A DNA stretch of 64,000 bases from Polydactylus sextarius (GCA_016801845.1 CM028919.1:10924501-10988500), one strand, 5' to 3'. Positions 13,436 to 60,780 are shown, numbered from the stretch's first letter. Made by a program: numbers and translations. Notes: a model not told the origin generated them from the sequence alone.

Positions 13436-15405
13436 GGAGATGGAAGAGTTTTTTTTGTATTTTACTGATTAAAGTATCATTTCTCATTTTTATGTTCGTA
13501 TCAGATGTTTTATTGTCAATTATCAGCTGCAGTTGTGTTATTTTCAACAAGATGCTATTTTTTTTAACACTTCTGTTGTGAAATATCGCCCATCAGAGGG
13601 AGCTGTTGATACATCATCTGACTTTTTATTTTGGACAAAAAAAAAAAAAAAAAATCCAACCAGTGAAACGAGGTCTTATGATGTGTTGCCAGTAATAATA
13701 TAGCAAAAGTACGAATCATTATGTGCACAAACGGGTCATAAAGTCTTTTAATTATCTTAAGAAACACACCGAAGTATTTGTATTATTTCATATTTTATTA
13801 TTCCAGTTGATTTTCCCATATTCTTGTACAATAGAGTAAAGAGTTGATGCAGTGACCCACAGACAGTTAATGAGAATGAGTTTATTTTCCCAGTAGTGTG
13901 TGTGTGTGTGTGTGTGTGTATATATTTGTGTTTTCAGGGCACACACACACACACACATGCACGCGCACACACACACAGATCCAGCTGAGGTCGTCCCTGT
14001 AACTTCATCACCACAGTGCATTAAAATACATTTACTGCCCAGGTTAACTCCGCTCTTATTGTTCTTTTTTTTTTCTTTTTTTACATTTAAATATCAACAA
14101 AAACAAAACCGAGTCTATTTACATGAATAGATTATTAAATCTTCCTTTCCAGTGAGTTCATATTAAACACGGTGAAGAGAGTGTATCAGCTGGGATTCAC
14201 ATGCTTCTTCTTCTTGTCATTTACAAATCCATGGAAGGGCCCGGTTTCAGTTTAAACGCCTCGATTATCAACATTATGAACACAAAGAAAGTTGCTCTGC
14301 AACCAAAAATGAAGTTAATTACAATGCGTGTCTTATATTTACTTAGATAAACTGGTCATCCTACATAGTGAAACACCAGAAATGTACAAATATGACAAAT
14401 ATATGGAGAGGCTTAAAAGCTGTAGGGAAGGATATTCTTTTTTCTCTCATGTCTGCTTGTATAGAAAGTGTCAAAGAGACTTAATTTAGGTCGTATGTGA
14501 AGACGAAAAAAAAAAAGGTAAGAAGCAACAAAAGTCACAGCTCATTTCTGCTTTTCATCACATTCACATGCTTTTTCTAAAAAAAAAAAAAAAACGAATC
14601 TTCTCTTACTTCAATATTCTGTCATTCTCAGCTTATTCTGTGCAGAAGAAACAGACACACGCGCTCTATTATTCCTCTAATAAAGCAGATGACGGGTGAA
14701 GACAGTCTGAGGCATCACACACGACATTAAGGTAATTACGGGGCTGTTGCAGCTCCAGTCAGTGTCATCATTTGACCTAAAATAGCACAAGGAGGAGGAA
14801 CCAGAGTGTTGTGGCGTTTTAATAATATCTTAAAATAGCACAGACAGACGTATGGGGGTGTGTTTGTTTGTGTTTGTTAATGTGGGAAAAAAAGATGGAA
14901 GATTTTGAAGATGGATGACACAGATTTTGTCGTTTTAAGCTCTATCGCTACACACAAGACGAGAAAGCGGGGTCTCCCAGGTGTGATGAGTTTGAAGGTT
15001 GTCTTTTGTTTTTTTTTATTTTTTACATGCAACACTCCCTCCACCCCCCACTAACACCAGCCTGTAACACAACATATCCTGTGATTCATTTAGCACCATT
15101 AAAAAAAAAAAACCTCATCAGAAGAGGAGAGCTCCTACAGAGTTTGACAAGTCGCACCTAGAAGCAGGTAGGATTTTAAAAATGGCTCATGCAGAGTTGG
15201 AATGTACGCACGTCGACTATGTTCACTTATACACACGTTAGTACGTAAAAATACATTGCTTTAGTTGGTCAGCTCGGTCATTTTAAGGACTGTACATCTG
15301 CCGCTAAACGGAAAACAGGTGAATTGAAACTGAATACTGTACATACAACCTTCATTACGTCACATTGTCTTATGTTGTAACAAGGATCGAGACGAGGAAA
15401 GTGCA
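13436..15405. other. Intergenic or extended 3' UTR interval between convergent itgb1bp1 and asap2
   Basis: No coding exon is seen. It holds A- and T-tracts and a (GT)/(AC) head-to-head microsatellite at 13896-13977. Further minus-strand AATAAA copies (for example TTTATT at 13794-13799 and 13881-13886) mean a longer asap2 3' UTR is possible. Confidence 0.5.
13896..13977. repeat. Paired (GT)12 and (AC)n microsatellites in inverted arrangement
   Basis: (GT)n spans 13896-13919 and (AC)n spans 13941-13957 and 13966-13977, with a spacer of about 21 bp. The two tracts are complementary and could fold into a hairpin. Confidence 0.85.
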
Positions 15406-15411
15406 TTTATT
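15406..15411 (-). terminator. Candidate proximal poly(A) signal of asap2
   Basis: AATAAA on the minus strand, 310 nt past the asap2 stop codon at 15721. It is the first strong signal after the stop. Confidence 0.55.
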
Positions 15412-15720
15412 GCCAGAGGTCATTCACTACAATCATCGTTTTCTCTTTTTAATCTTAAAGAGTCTGTGTCGAAAACATTGACAGCAAGAATTAAAATCAC
15501 ATACAGTTCCCCCTCCAGTGAGTCCTCAGAGGCACCCACAGAGGACAACCACACAAAGCTGCAGCCGGGTTGATGATACAACAGCAACACTTCAACAAGC
15601 ACACCGATGATGCTGATGAAGACGAACACTGGGTCGATGATGGGCGCCAGCTGCTCGCCGACAGACACAGACAGACGGGTGAAGGAGGAGACGCTTCCCT
15701 GAGAACCTGGATTGACCTTT

Positions 15721-47949
<32,229 letters not shown>

Positions 47950-49254
47950 CTACACGGACAAAAAGAGGGAGACAGTGAGACGAAGAAGTGGATATAAAAA
48001 AATGGGGGAAATCAATCAAGTGCCAGTCAGTCAAATAACTTCTGGTAAAATGAAGATTTGTTTTATCGATGGTGAAACAAAGTGTATGACTGCTGCATGT
48101 GCAGAACAAAAGAACAAAAGACGCAGCACGATAATGTACGATATAATCAATAGCAAGCTGCTTAGAGTTTGTGTCTATATTCAGTAGAGCTATAACACTA
48201 GCCTGGGGCACATAAGTTATACTTAAGATGTACTGTGAAACAACATCTCATTAAAAAAAAAACAAGTCAATGTTTGTGTGTTAAATTAATTTTAAGTCTA
48301 TGTGGTATTTGTTATCTGTCTGACTCAAGCTTCAGTTGCCATGGTGGCACACAACACCTAACGATGTAATGCTGATTCAATCACCTTGGGGCCTGTAAAC
48401 TGTCTATACATCGTCAGGGTCGTAATATCTGAGGTTGCAGTTTGTGCTGCTGCTGATTTAATTCCTGCATTGTTTGTTGTTCCTGTTATTCTGCCCATTC
48501 TCTGAATACGTGCCTGCATGTGGTGGGTACAGTTTGAATGTGTGTGTGTGTCTCCATGCCATCTCCGCTCTGGCTGCAGGTAATGTATTATTCAAGACAA
48601 AGCTAAGAATAGACCAGAGCTCCCTTGTCAGTTACTGTGTTTGTGTGTGTAAGTGTATGTGCGCATTTTGCGTGCATCTGTCAGTATAACAGGTTGTAGA
48701 ACAAAAGCACTGAGCAACTGAGTCACCTTACATGAGGATGAGTTTCATGAGCTGTATATAGACTTGAAAACGATATGCACAAACCTACGAAGAACCACAC
48801 ACACACACACACACACACAATCTTGTATTAAACTCAAACAGTGACCAAAACAAACACTGACAGTCCGGTGCAGATAATGCACCACTGTACCAGTGATGCG
48901 TGATAGAGTCTCTTGGGATGAAGGGGAATTTATGGAAATTAGTTTTCAGGGACTGTATTAAATACGTCCAACGGGGCAGAAGTTGGCGCCACTTTTCCTC
49001 TTTTCATTTTGACTGACACATATCAGATCCCCTTGATCCTCTGAAAACAAAAACACACAGTGGCTCCTATTCAGCTGCAATACACACACAGATACTGTAC
49101 ACACAGTTACACACACACCCACTAACTGTCTCTAACAACAGTCAACATCAAAACTATAAATTGAAGCTATATTAAAATCTAAGCGATGAGCGGTTTGCTA
49201 CTGCAAAATAGAGGAACCACTTTTTCCCCCTCAGAGTCATACTTCATAAACGCT

Positions 49255-49399
<145 letters not shown>

Positions 49400-51867
49400 G
49401 AGTAACAGACAGAGAACACAGAAGTGACTTTGAAGATAAAGTGACAGATAAATTAAGTGTCACTGCTAGAGAGACGGGCAGAAGGAAAAAAAGGAAGAAC
49501 ACAGAGCTCAGAAAAAAAGAAGTCCAAGAACAGTCACAATGTGCTCTTTCACTCTTCTATCAGTGGTGGTTCACAGGGGGCCACCTAAGAGTTATGATGG
49601 GGGAGGAACCCAGGCAGCCTGTCCAAGAATACAGCTGCACATGACTACATGAAATGTACAGAGTATCTTTAAAAAATATTGTGAGAAACTGAAATTGCAT
49701 TTATGCAAGAAAAAACTTCTGGTAGAACATGCTAAATAATTTAGCACATGCTAAAAATAAAAGAGCATGTCATTTAGCATAGGAAGTGTACAAATTAAAA
49801 GGCGCCAGCCACAAGCTACTTGTTCCTTTGAGTAAAACTGGGACTTTCAGTGCTGTGGTTTTAGTTCTTTCAACTCATCTGTTAAATGACTCATCTGCTA
49901 TATACGCCACTATCCCATTAGCTCTGTCTGGCTCAGCTCAGACAGACTGTACCCATCTCAGTTCAGACCCCACACAGACACACAGCGTGTATCCATTCTT
50001 GGAAAACAGGTATTTTCAAACCTAACGCAGAGACACGGACTGAGAATAGTATAAGCTGCTCTACAAAGCAGCAGTCATCACTCTGCCTGTCTGCCCCGCC
50101 AAACCGATCCAGCATTCCCAAGACTCTTTAGGTAACTGGAGACGACCACTGAGTGTTTTCTTAGCAAAGCTGATATCACCTTTGCTCTAAGCATTAAAAC
50201 TACTCTCAGTACTGAGAGCCAAAGACCTAATGAGAGCACTGAAAGCATTTCTGAACTTCTGTTGGGATGCAGGGGGCCTTAGCTCTAATAGGAGAGCTAC
50301 ATGATCTTCCAGTTTAAGAAGAGTTTGGAGTAAATGATCACATAGTGTACGACTAATATAACAGATCTGTTATAACACATTAATTTGAAGACTGTTTTCT
50401 GAATAATCCATTAACTGTTTGTTCTGTAAACCATCAGATGTACCCAAGACAGTGTCTTCAACTGTCATTTTTTGTTTGCCCAACTGTACAAAATACCATA
50501 AAAACGCAAACATGCAGAAAATCCTCAATGCTGTCAATCTATTTGCATTTTTCCTATTGTAAAATTTTGTTGTTTGACTGTATAAATATGAAATTCTCTG
50601 GATACTCTATGAAAATGACTCGACTGACTGATCTCTCACAGAACTGCATAACTCCTCTGCATGAGGACTGCATGAAGGAATTTCAAAACAAACCTGTAAA
50701 ATCCTTGTGAAACCGCAGCGATTTAATTATTGAAATCTGAATATGTTTGGGCACAGATGACAGGGACTGTCATCAAAAAAAGAATACTGGTGTATGCGAC
50801 TGGTGCGCCAGAGGGCAAAAAAAAAAAAAAACATGTCAAGACATGTCACAATAAAAATAACTATTATTGCAACGGGTCTTTCAGTTCTGGCGGCTGTCTG
50901 TGCTGGAGTAGCGTAAACACATCTCCACATTCACATTTAAGTGATGTATCGCTGCTGAGTTTATCACAAACTGACACTAATATGACAAAGGAAGAGGCGA
51001 ACAGAAAAGCAGCACGCTCCCTGGCAGTGGCATGACTGTTTCTGTGGAGGAGGACGAGCCAAATGGACAAGAGATTTACAGCAATCTGTTCAGTTTGTAC
51101 TAAAGCTTTTGGTGCATATGTTTCATCAACACAGTCAGATGGCAACTACATATTTTACGCTAGTATCAACAGTTTTGATTCATCCTCCTGCTGCATAATA
51201 CAATGCAACACTTCATCATACTACCTCTACTTGTACTCATACAATTTTAATCTTGGTCCCAAAATACACCTGCACAATTTACCACCAAGCACCTAAACAT
51301 AATTGCATCGTACACAGACTTATGTGAGACAACTATAACACCAGGTTCATTAAAAAAGTGTCACATATTTTTCTCTGTTCTTGTTGCTTTGAGGCACCAA
51401 CAACCAGAGCACTTGGCATTTGTGTCGTTGCACGAATCTTTCGTGTCTCAGGTGAAGTCTTAGTAGACAAGAGTTGCTTTATTAGTTTTGGCATTTCTCT
51501 CCACCAGTACAGATCCATCTGCCATGAGCTCATATGGTGATTTACCACAAATGTGGTGAAGCAACACTTTGTTATATTGACGACAACATTGCACAGTGGG
51601 TGATCTAAGCCCTGAAGCCTCACACGCACATTGACATGGACATCACAGCTCTGACACGAGGTCTCCCCTGCTCTCACACAACACACACATACACACAAAC
51701 AATCAGGCAGTATCACGCTCCAGCAGACACTTTCAATTTACAGAGAGTGGTCTGACAGGGAGGCGGGGGGGGAACAAAAAGGGGGAAGAGGGGACAGCCA
51801 GGCAGGGTAATAAACCAGCTGAACACAACAAACGCGCCATCCTAAATCACTCTCACATGTACTCACA

Positions 51868-52120
<253 letters not shown>

Positions 52121-53180
52121 AGGACACTTCAATCACTTTCACACATTTCCACTCTGATGTTTGTCCAGGGTTGAGCATCGTGACTCTCCGTCGAGCACTG
52201 GGCCACCTTTTGTGTGAAGCCCACTTGTTTATAGCACAGGCCGCTCTAAAATTAGACACTTTTAACCAAAAAAAAAAGAAAACTACTGACTAGCGAGAGG
52301 GGGAATTCCACTGCTGTGTAGTATTTGAACGACACAGGACTAGTTGTGAATCCTCATACAATAGACCCCGGCCTCTGAGTCTGCTTCACAAGCACACTTC
52401 ATATGACATTACCGCAACGTCAGCATTTTTTTCCTCCTGATGGCGGCTCACACAGTAAACTAACCCACAGAGGCTCTTTTCTCCTGCTGCTGCTGACCGT
52501 AGCTGTCTGAGTGGGGGGAAAAAAACCCAAACTGAATTGAATTAATCCACCTCTTAATGCATGACATCATCATCACCGTCATGATTGTGATTACAATCAG
52601 GCACCATCTGCTGCAGCACCAGTCTACAGAGACTATCAAAACGCTGTGGGGTCATGAAGGTCGTTGCCACAGCGATACGTGCACTTATGGTCCTGAATTG
52701 TAGAGTAACGTGTGTCAGGTTACTGATTTCCGTGAGCACAGAGCAGACAGATCATATCTCATGTGTGTTCAGAGGAAAAGAAGATACTGTAAGCCTCAAT
52801 GATATTAACTACATTACAGTAGGAGTTCAGGTTCATAGGCAAGTGAGTAACAGTCTCATCCTGTCAATAAAATACAACAGTTTGGTCTTTATGAATGAGA
52901 ATATACCACGAATATGAGAGGATACGATATGAATCAAATATGAGGGCAAAATATTGAGAAAAGTAGAGAGGAAGTTAATCCTTCAGAGATGTGCTTTTTG
53001 CATCCTTCACAACCACTTCCTGTTAGCTTGGCGGTTGCCACAACTAACTTTGTCTATAAATGTTTCCTTTTTTTTAAAAATTCAATTCTGAGTCAACGCT
53101 CAGCTGGGTCAGCACAAAGTTCAAACTGCAAGGAATCAAACCAGAACTAATAACTCCAACGTGTTCAGTCCAGCATCAGC

Positions 53181-53240
53181 CAAAGTGTTCACAACCAAAA
53201 TAAAGTGTTCACAACCAAAATAAAGTGTTCACAACCAAAA
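53181..53240. repeat. 20-bp tandem repeat, three copies
   Basis: The unit (C/T)AAAGTGTTCACAACCAAAA occurs at 53181-53200, 53201-53220 and 53221-53240, with only the first base of copy 1 differing. Confidence 0.95.
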
Positions 53241-56200
53241 CGAGGAAATAAGCGAAGAAGGTTCACACAGACGTTTCACAACGCAGCATCTGTCCACTTT
53301 CTGAGCAAAACACTGAAGTCCCTTTATCTGACTATGACCAAAGAAGAATGCAAAACTAATTCAGGATGCCAAATAAGGTATATGCTAAATAAAGAAATTT
53401 GTTTTGGATTGTTTTTCTGTTACCTATTTTTGATGGTGATACAGTGACATAAGAATCCTACATTCACTGTTGCAAATAATAACAAGTAAATATAATTTAA
53501 GGCCACTAATCTGCTAAATACTTTATCATTTTGTTTATAAAATGTCAGGAAATAGTGAACTTCCCATAGTCCCTCACAATTGCTTGCGTTATCTGGTCAA
53601 GATGTTCAGTTTACTATAATATAAGTTAAAGAAGAGCTGTTAAGGACCCTCAAAAATCATAATCCAGCAAATTCTTGATGCTAATATCCATGATAAAGTC
53701 AACACAAAGAGCTCATGTCAAACAAAGCACAGGGGAAAAGATCAAGACGCCGCTGACTACAGTGAATGTGAGTCTAGCTAACAAGCTTGTTCTATTGCGT
53801 CGCTCTCTGCATCTTTCTCTCTCTCTCCGCTGTCTGAAGAAGAAAGACATTCCTGGATGATTGCATGGTAGAGTGACTGACAGACAAGACAGAGACCCAG
53901 CCCCATTGTTCCTGCCGACGAACTGTCTGCTGATGACAGCATGTCTGCTTAGCAAGACGCTTTCCCGCTTCTCTCAGAGGTCGCACAGCTATATAACACA
54001 CAGACACACACATATGTAAATCTAAAAAAAAAAAATCCTCTCTGTCTGCAGTATTACTATTGTCATCACCACAACCAACTTCAATTACAGCTCACATGAA
54101 GAAAAGCATCTCCAGACACCAGCAGCTTCCTGGTTCCATTTTTACTTCAGCCTCTAATGAACAGATTTACTAAGTTAGAGTCAAAATGATTTTCCTTTTC
54201 TATACATCCTTGATTCGACACGTAGGGATGATGAGAAGGAAAGGGTTTTAAGTCGTGCTGTTAATTTTGTGCAGATTTCTAATGTTCCCTGCATGTGCCA
54301 GCCTATTTCTTTGTAGTTGGTAAAAAAATAAAATAAATAATAATAAAATAAAGCTCAAAAACACACAATGCCTGGTTTCTGTCTGGTGTCTCTTCATAAC
54401 TTGTCTCCTAACCCTGCCTTATCCCTTTAAGTCATCCCGCTGTTACAGTCATTCGAGGAAACAGTCAGCCACATACAGTGGAAATCATGCAAGAAGGAGG
54501 CAGCAGCCTGGGATGTAATTATCCAATTTATTTGGTGCGTGTGTGGTTACAGTATCTGTGATGGCAGCGGTGGAATTTAATCCATGTTTCATTGGGATAC
54601 CAGATGTTACACGATGAAATCAAACAAAATTTAAACTCCTCAGAGAAAACTACTAAAACTTCTAAGAGATTGTGTCAAAAAAAAAAAAAAAGAAAAAAAA
54701 AAGCACCAGCGCTTGTGTAACTTCCACACACACACAGCAGTTCATAAATAAAAAAGCTTTGGTTTTGATGTGAAAATGGTGGGAAAGATTTGACATCATG
54801 TTAATCATATTTATTTCACCACTGTGTGGTGTGGTCAGCCCACACTGGTTCACTCAGTGTGACCGATGTAATCCGTCTTCCTCTTTGATTAATTCTCAGA
54901 TCTTAAACAGCACGTGGACGATATCTCTCCACCAGACGTCGACCAGCAGCCAAAATATTACAGATGAGCTGTGGTATTTAAAAAAAAAAAAAAAAAAAAA
55001 AAAATCACCAAATGACAGCTGAGTGAAAGCAGATAACTCTAACCACACGCAGTATATCACGATATGATGAGGAGTTATGGGGTCATTTCCTTTTTATTTA
55101 TTATATTAGCTGTAAAGACGCCACCGACAACCTTTGAAACCTCAACCTCAAATACTTTTTAAACATCAGAAACTCAGAAACCTGTTCCTTTAATAATAAA
55201 ATAAAAAGTCCCGTCTCAAAGTCACAGTCCATTACTGGGACAGTTAAGTGGTCTGCCTCCTCCGCTGCCTTGCTCTCTTCTATCACAGCAGCATGTGGCA
55301 TCATTGTGAGGTGTTAACGTGTAACAAGCCAGTAATGACACGCTGGCGTGAAATGTTGATGTACAGGCCCACAATTTTGTTCTGTATGTCTGCCAATAGT
55401 TATGGCAGGGTCACCTGAAAGCAATCTGTGGAAAGTTTTGCAGTAGAAACATAAATCACATCACATCATTAGTAGGCAGTCTCGTCCGTGACATTACAGA
55501 ATGAGACACATCAGCGTTTCTTTTCTGCAGGTGTGGCGTTCGCGGTGCGGCCGCCTGGTCCTCGCGTATTTTCTGCTGGCTAACACTCAGACCAGACACA
55601 GAGCTGCTGTCTACAGCTCGACATGTGGTGCAGTCATGGTAAACACAGGAAAGGCGCTCTCGCTCTCTCTCCCTCCACCTCAACATCGACGCAAAAAAAG
55701 CTGTGACTCATTCAAAACATATGTGAAATATACAGTACAGTTCATCCCCTCAGGCGTTAAAGAGGAGGCAGATCCTTGTTGGAGAGGTGATGAAATCAAG
55801 CTGTTCATTGTAAAAAAAAAAAAAAAAAGTCTCTGTGTTACAACAGTTACATTTTAGAGGCGTTAGCTTAAGATAACATCACTGTGAAACTGATTTTTAA
55901 CTATTTCTTTATTTTTATTCAATTTAATGGAACCAAAACTACCAATTCACCATAAAATTCTATTAAAAAAAAATCTTTTCAAGTGTTTCATTCACAACTT
56001 CTCTCCGTACTCAGCGTGTAAAGTCAATATTTAGACAGAAGTGGGTTCCATTCAGGCGACCGCTAACAGGCCATGGTTGCAGGGTTTCTCTGTGCTCTCA
56101 AACAGCTGAGATGTGTGTAGTCAGCCTGCCCCCGGGGCAGCATGGAAAACTCCAGCCTGCAAGTTCAGTGGAAGTGTGGGAGGGAGGGAAAACGGGGCTT

Positions 56201-59200
56201 TTTACTGTGTCATAAGACTGTTTAACACAAGCTCATTAATAAACATGCACTGCAGCACAAAGCTTCAAAACCTGTTCGAGTAATGAAACTCTTGACAAAC
56301 TCAAGAATGAAACAAAAAAGTTCTCCTCTTGGACCTTTGATGTTTGATTCTGACCGTTATCAACCAGTGGGATAAAACCTTAAAATTCTCTCTTTCTCAT
56401 CTACCTACAAGCCTTCTAGTGCTTTAACACTTTGTGTTTTACAGCTCCTCAGTGAACACTACAAAGACCACTGCTGGACCACAGTCTTGACTGCCAGCTG
56501 CTAAAAATCACACTAAAGTGGCAACATCAAATGCTGTAATTTCAGTGTTAAAGAAAACAAACTTTCATGTGAACAACGAGGTGTTTCAAGATATTTTTTG
56601 TATTCAAAGCAGACAACCTAAGGTTTTCCCAGATGGTTGCGCTGCCTCATAGTTAAGTTATAATATAATAATATATATTAGTGTGTCTAGTCATTGTTCT
56701 CAGTAAAAGATTAGCACTTTTTGCTACTTGTGTTTCTTCCTCCTTTAAAATGGAGAATCACATGAGGAGTTTGCTCATACTCGACCTAACATCAGACCAC
56801 AAAGCACAACTGGATAAAAATTTAAAAGGGCGCCAAGTTTAAAACCCTGTTAAAATGGTCTCCCTCCGACTGTGAGGAGAGTCTTTATTGAAGTTTGTAA
56901 ACTAGCAGGAGGCTGATCAAAACACAGTTTGAGGGAGGTGCTGGGAAATAAGGACCAAATGTGTTACTCATTGAGGGGAAAATCTCCTCTGACTTCACTT
57001 TTGAGTTTCTCTTTGGCTCTTTTCACACAGACGTATGTGTCAGCCTCTGGGTGTCAAAGCAGTAATGCCTGAGGCAAACTGCCCAATGGTTACCATGATA
57101 GCCTGAGGGAGACAGAAAGAAAATGACCTGCTTTCATGCATGAAGGTATCTGTGTGTGTGTGTTTCTCCAATAAACCTAGACAATTTGGAGAACTCGAGG
57201 AGAACTTGCTGCATGAGCAAATTGGAGAGGGTATGACTGTTTTTAGGGTCTAAAATTGTGCAATATGAGGAGGGAAGTTTTGGGATTTGGGAATAATAAA
57301 AAGATTATCACAAGTAACAAAACCCAGGCGAAACTGAAATGTTAATGAGCAAGTTTCCTTAACTTGTCAGTTTAATTCCAGCCACAAACAACTTGTTTTT
57401 TGTTTTTTTTCTGTTTGTTTTTTTTTTGTCCCATATGAGTTAAAAGCAATCAGCCTAAAACTGCCTCAAGAGCCTCCAAGGAGTTTTTGTTTAAACATTT
57501 CCCCCCAATAGAGAAGTAGTCCAGGTCTGGTCTCTGACTGAAAGTGACAGCAGGACAACACAACTGTGAGGATTCACCCCCTTCACCCCACCCCAGCCCC
57601 AAACAGACTACAAATCAATGGCAGAGTTCATTAATGAAGAGGCAAGGCCTGTCAGGGAACAATACCCGTCAACAGGAGCAGTCTCAGGCAATCTGGGCCA
57701 GGACGCTCTGATGGATGAGAAGCGTTTCAAGTTCCTATTTACTTCCAGTGCCCCTCGTGTCCAACCCCCTAACCTCTGTGGAGGGACTGAGAGCAAGAGA
57801 CGTCTGTCCCTTTCACCATGCTGGACTAGGATTTCATGTTTTTCACCCAGACATCTCGACTTCAGACAAAACACACTTACCAAGCTTGACCATGGCTAAT
57901 GAGCTTTACTCATTGGTAATCAATTCACTACCATGTCCCAGTGCATGCACACACACAGGGAGAGATGATGCACAAAAGTGAATGAAATCATATCACGTCC
58001 TGACAGTCAAAGCCCACATTGGGGTGTAAAAGAGATCATGGTTTTGAATCAATTGGGACAAGACCGTGACCTTCGCCCCTGGTAGATCCATTGGGAGGTC
58101 TGCTGCATCATAATGAGGACCTGGTCAGAGTCTGTCTCTGGATGATAATACAAACACAAAACAGCATTACCAAGCCCTAGAGGCCTAGAGAGACACCTCT
58201 CGTTTCAAACAGAGATCCCACGGGAACAACTGAGGAAGCAGTCGCACAGAAAGGATGGAAATGGGATTTGCGTTTACCACTGGCGCCATCACATTAATAT
58301 TCCACTGAATCTCACATTAGCTCGGCTCATCAGTTAGCATCATCAGTACAAATGAGAGGCAACTGCTGGAGTTCCTGTGTCATTCATTTGGGATAATTAT
58401 GCTCATTCAATCTACACCCCTGCCAAGAACACAATATTAAAACAGATGTTAAAAAGAGCTTCTGCTCCTTTTTGATGTTTTGCTGCACACGATGAGGGAC
58501 TTGATTATGAAGCTCAAACATGAATGCAACTTGAACAATTAACTGAGGAACCTCATCAAGGATTCTTACATAAAATCAAAGTGATCTTGTTCAGTATTTG
58601 GAAGAATGTGAATGTAGCTGGCTTTGCTTCAGTGTACTTGGCCTACTCTGATGCACTAAGCACTGTAAGACAAAGTCTTAGAGGACAGCAGGGACAGCAG
58701 ATGTAGAATGAGGGTGAAGGGAGGGGACGGGACTTCAGTTATCCTGCCAGAAACTCCAATTTCAATTAATGAACGCATTAAGCTTCTTAGGTGGTACACT
58801 GAAGACTGGCCAGAGTGGCTCTGGGTTTGGACAGTCCACTTGGGAGTGACTGCTCACTTTGGTCATATGTACGTGAGAGCCTATAGATCTCACTGTGCAC
58901 TTCTAAAGCTATTAGATATGGATTGTCCCCGCGTCGATAATCCTACTGTCTGAGGCCTTGTTAAAACTTTCCTCCAGGCCACCTGTTCCATGAGGGGCAG
59001 CTGTTGTTTCCAGCCAGGCCGCAGCCGTTCCTGCCAACCGTGTCTGCAAAGGAAAGGGGAGTGAGGGGGGAGGTGAGGGCAGAGGAAGGCCAGACCTTCC
59101 CTTGGCCCGGGAACAACTCCAGCGTCAACACAAGCCGACAAACTGACACTTGGAGAAGAGTTACGAGAGCACGTTTGCCTTCAGATGTTAACACATCAGC

Positions 59201-60139
59201 CATAAATTGTTTCAATTTAAATGAGACGTTTCAACACAAAGCAGTCATACCAAAGAGCACAGCAAGAGTGTTTTGTTCTGCAACAACTGGGTACGCAAAA
59301 ATAAGATCTGCATATCCACTGAGGCAGACGTGCATTAGATGAGATATCATCTTGTGTTAACACAAGATAAGGCTAATTGTCAAGTTAAAGCATACACCCA
59401 AAACAACTAGTGGCCTGAGATTAAGGTTAGAGGTGTTATTAAGAGATGAGAGACTAAAGCTGCTCACAGTAGGCAGTCATCAACAGTATCACTGAAAATC
59501 TACTTACTGTTTCATAAGCTACATTACCTAGCTACATAACAAGATCTGGTATGGCTGGTACGTCCTGTCCAGTCGCTGCCCACATTCACAGATAGATGTT
59601 ATGAATACTTTTTCCATGCCATCCTAAAGTACTAATAATCTCTCAACAAAATCAAGTAGCAAGGCAACATGCCTCCCAAATGCATAGCTGGCATACCGGT
59701 GTGATGGCGGAATAATAGCCAGATGGAAGACTAATGACGCTAGCCTTCAGGACTGAGGCGCCCCCAACCCCCTCCAATACCAGTAATGGGCCATGAAAAG
59801 CTGACTTGACTATAAATAACCATTATTCATCTGCAAAAAATGAATAAACTGGACAAAGAGATATGGGACAGGGGGAGAAGTCTAGTTGGTGGGCGAGCGT
59901 CTGGCGGCACTGTTAGAGATAATAAAGACAGTACAGCAGCTCTTCTTCTTCTCTACGGGTAAATACTTGTGATCTACAATAATCAAGCAACTTAAGATGA
60001 GAAAACATACAAACTTGCAATAAAAATGTCAACAATAAGCCAAAAATAAGAGTTCTGCATTTCCATAACCTGAAATTACATTTAATTTATGGATTAAAAA
60101 TGAAGAAAAAGATATAACACATACATAAAATACAAATGT

Positions 60140-60780
60140 CCTAATTTAAATCCAGGCTAAGGAGACAAGTTCCAAGTTTATGTTTAAATGCATCAGCAGT
60201 TTGAACTGCCCCCAGATGTTCAGGCAAATGGTGCCAAAGGCTCAGAGCAAAAAAAAAAAAATAAAATAAAATAAAAATTTAAAGTTGCCTCATCTAAAGT
60301 TTTTATCCTGTACTTTAGAACAGCTTAGACCCGGAGGACTCGAGATACTGTGCTAGTTTATACAAAACGGAGGGAAGCGTGTCAGACAAGTAAGCTGGGG
60401 AAAGACCACGAACCAACCAATACACTCATTTTAAAACAAAAATAATGTATTTTCTTCTCCTGGTTCTGGTTCTGGTAAGCACTTAGGCAGCAGTATATTC
60501 TGAATCAATAATAACTCATTTACAGCTTTTTTTGGCCAAACCAGACAGGAGAGCATTAAAATGGGTAACACATAGAGGTGAAGAGTAGAGGCCCTAAAAT
60601 CAAGCCTTGGGGAATGCCACGAGTTATTTTTGAGGCTAGACTGGACTCAAGTCCGTGGTTACGAAGCAGAAATAGATCTAAACGTTTTTTTTCCAAAAGA
60701 GGCTTAACAAGCACAGGAAAACAAAGAGCTGTAGAGTCACTGATATCTGTTGGGCCCTGCTCAAAACTAGATAGAAAAAA
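60140..60780. mobile_element. Probable interspersed repeat, family not assigned
   Basis: The stretch resembles the non-coding tails of abundant teleost interspersed repeats. Phrases such as 'GGGGAAAGACCACGAACCAA', 'TCTGGTAAGCACTTAGGCAG' and 'GCCTTGGGGAATGCCACGAG' have the expected order. No open reading frame is preserved. Recognition is from memory of repeat texture, not from an alignment. Confidence 0.35.

Noticed and set aside
15420..15668. 82-codon minus-strand ORF with a hydrophobic middle, just past the asap2 stop
   Set aside because: It lies in the asap2 3' UTR upstream of the AATAAA at 15406-15411, has no splice link and no recognisable family.
57608..57899. Overlapping ORFs of about 90 codons on both strands
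   Set aside because: No splice-consistent neighbours, no domain match; treated as intronic background.
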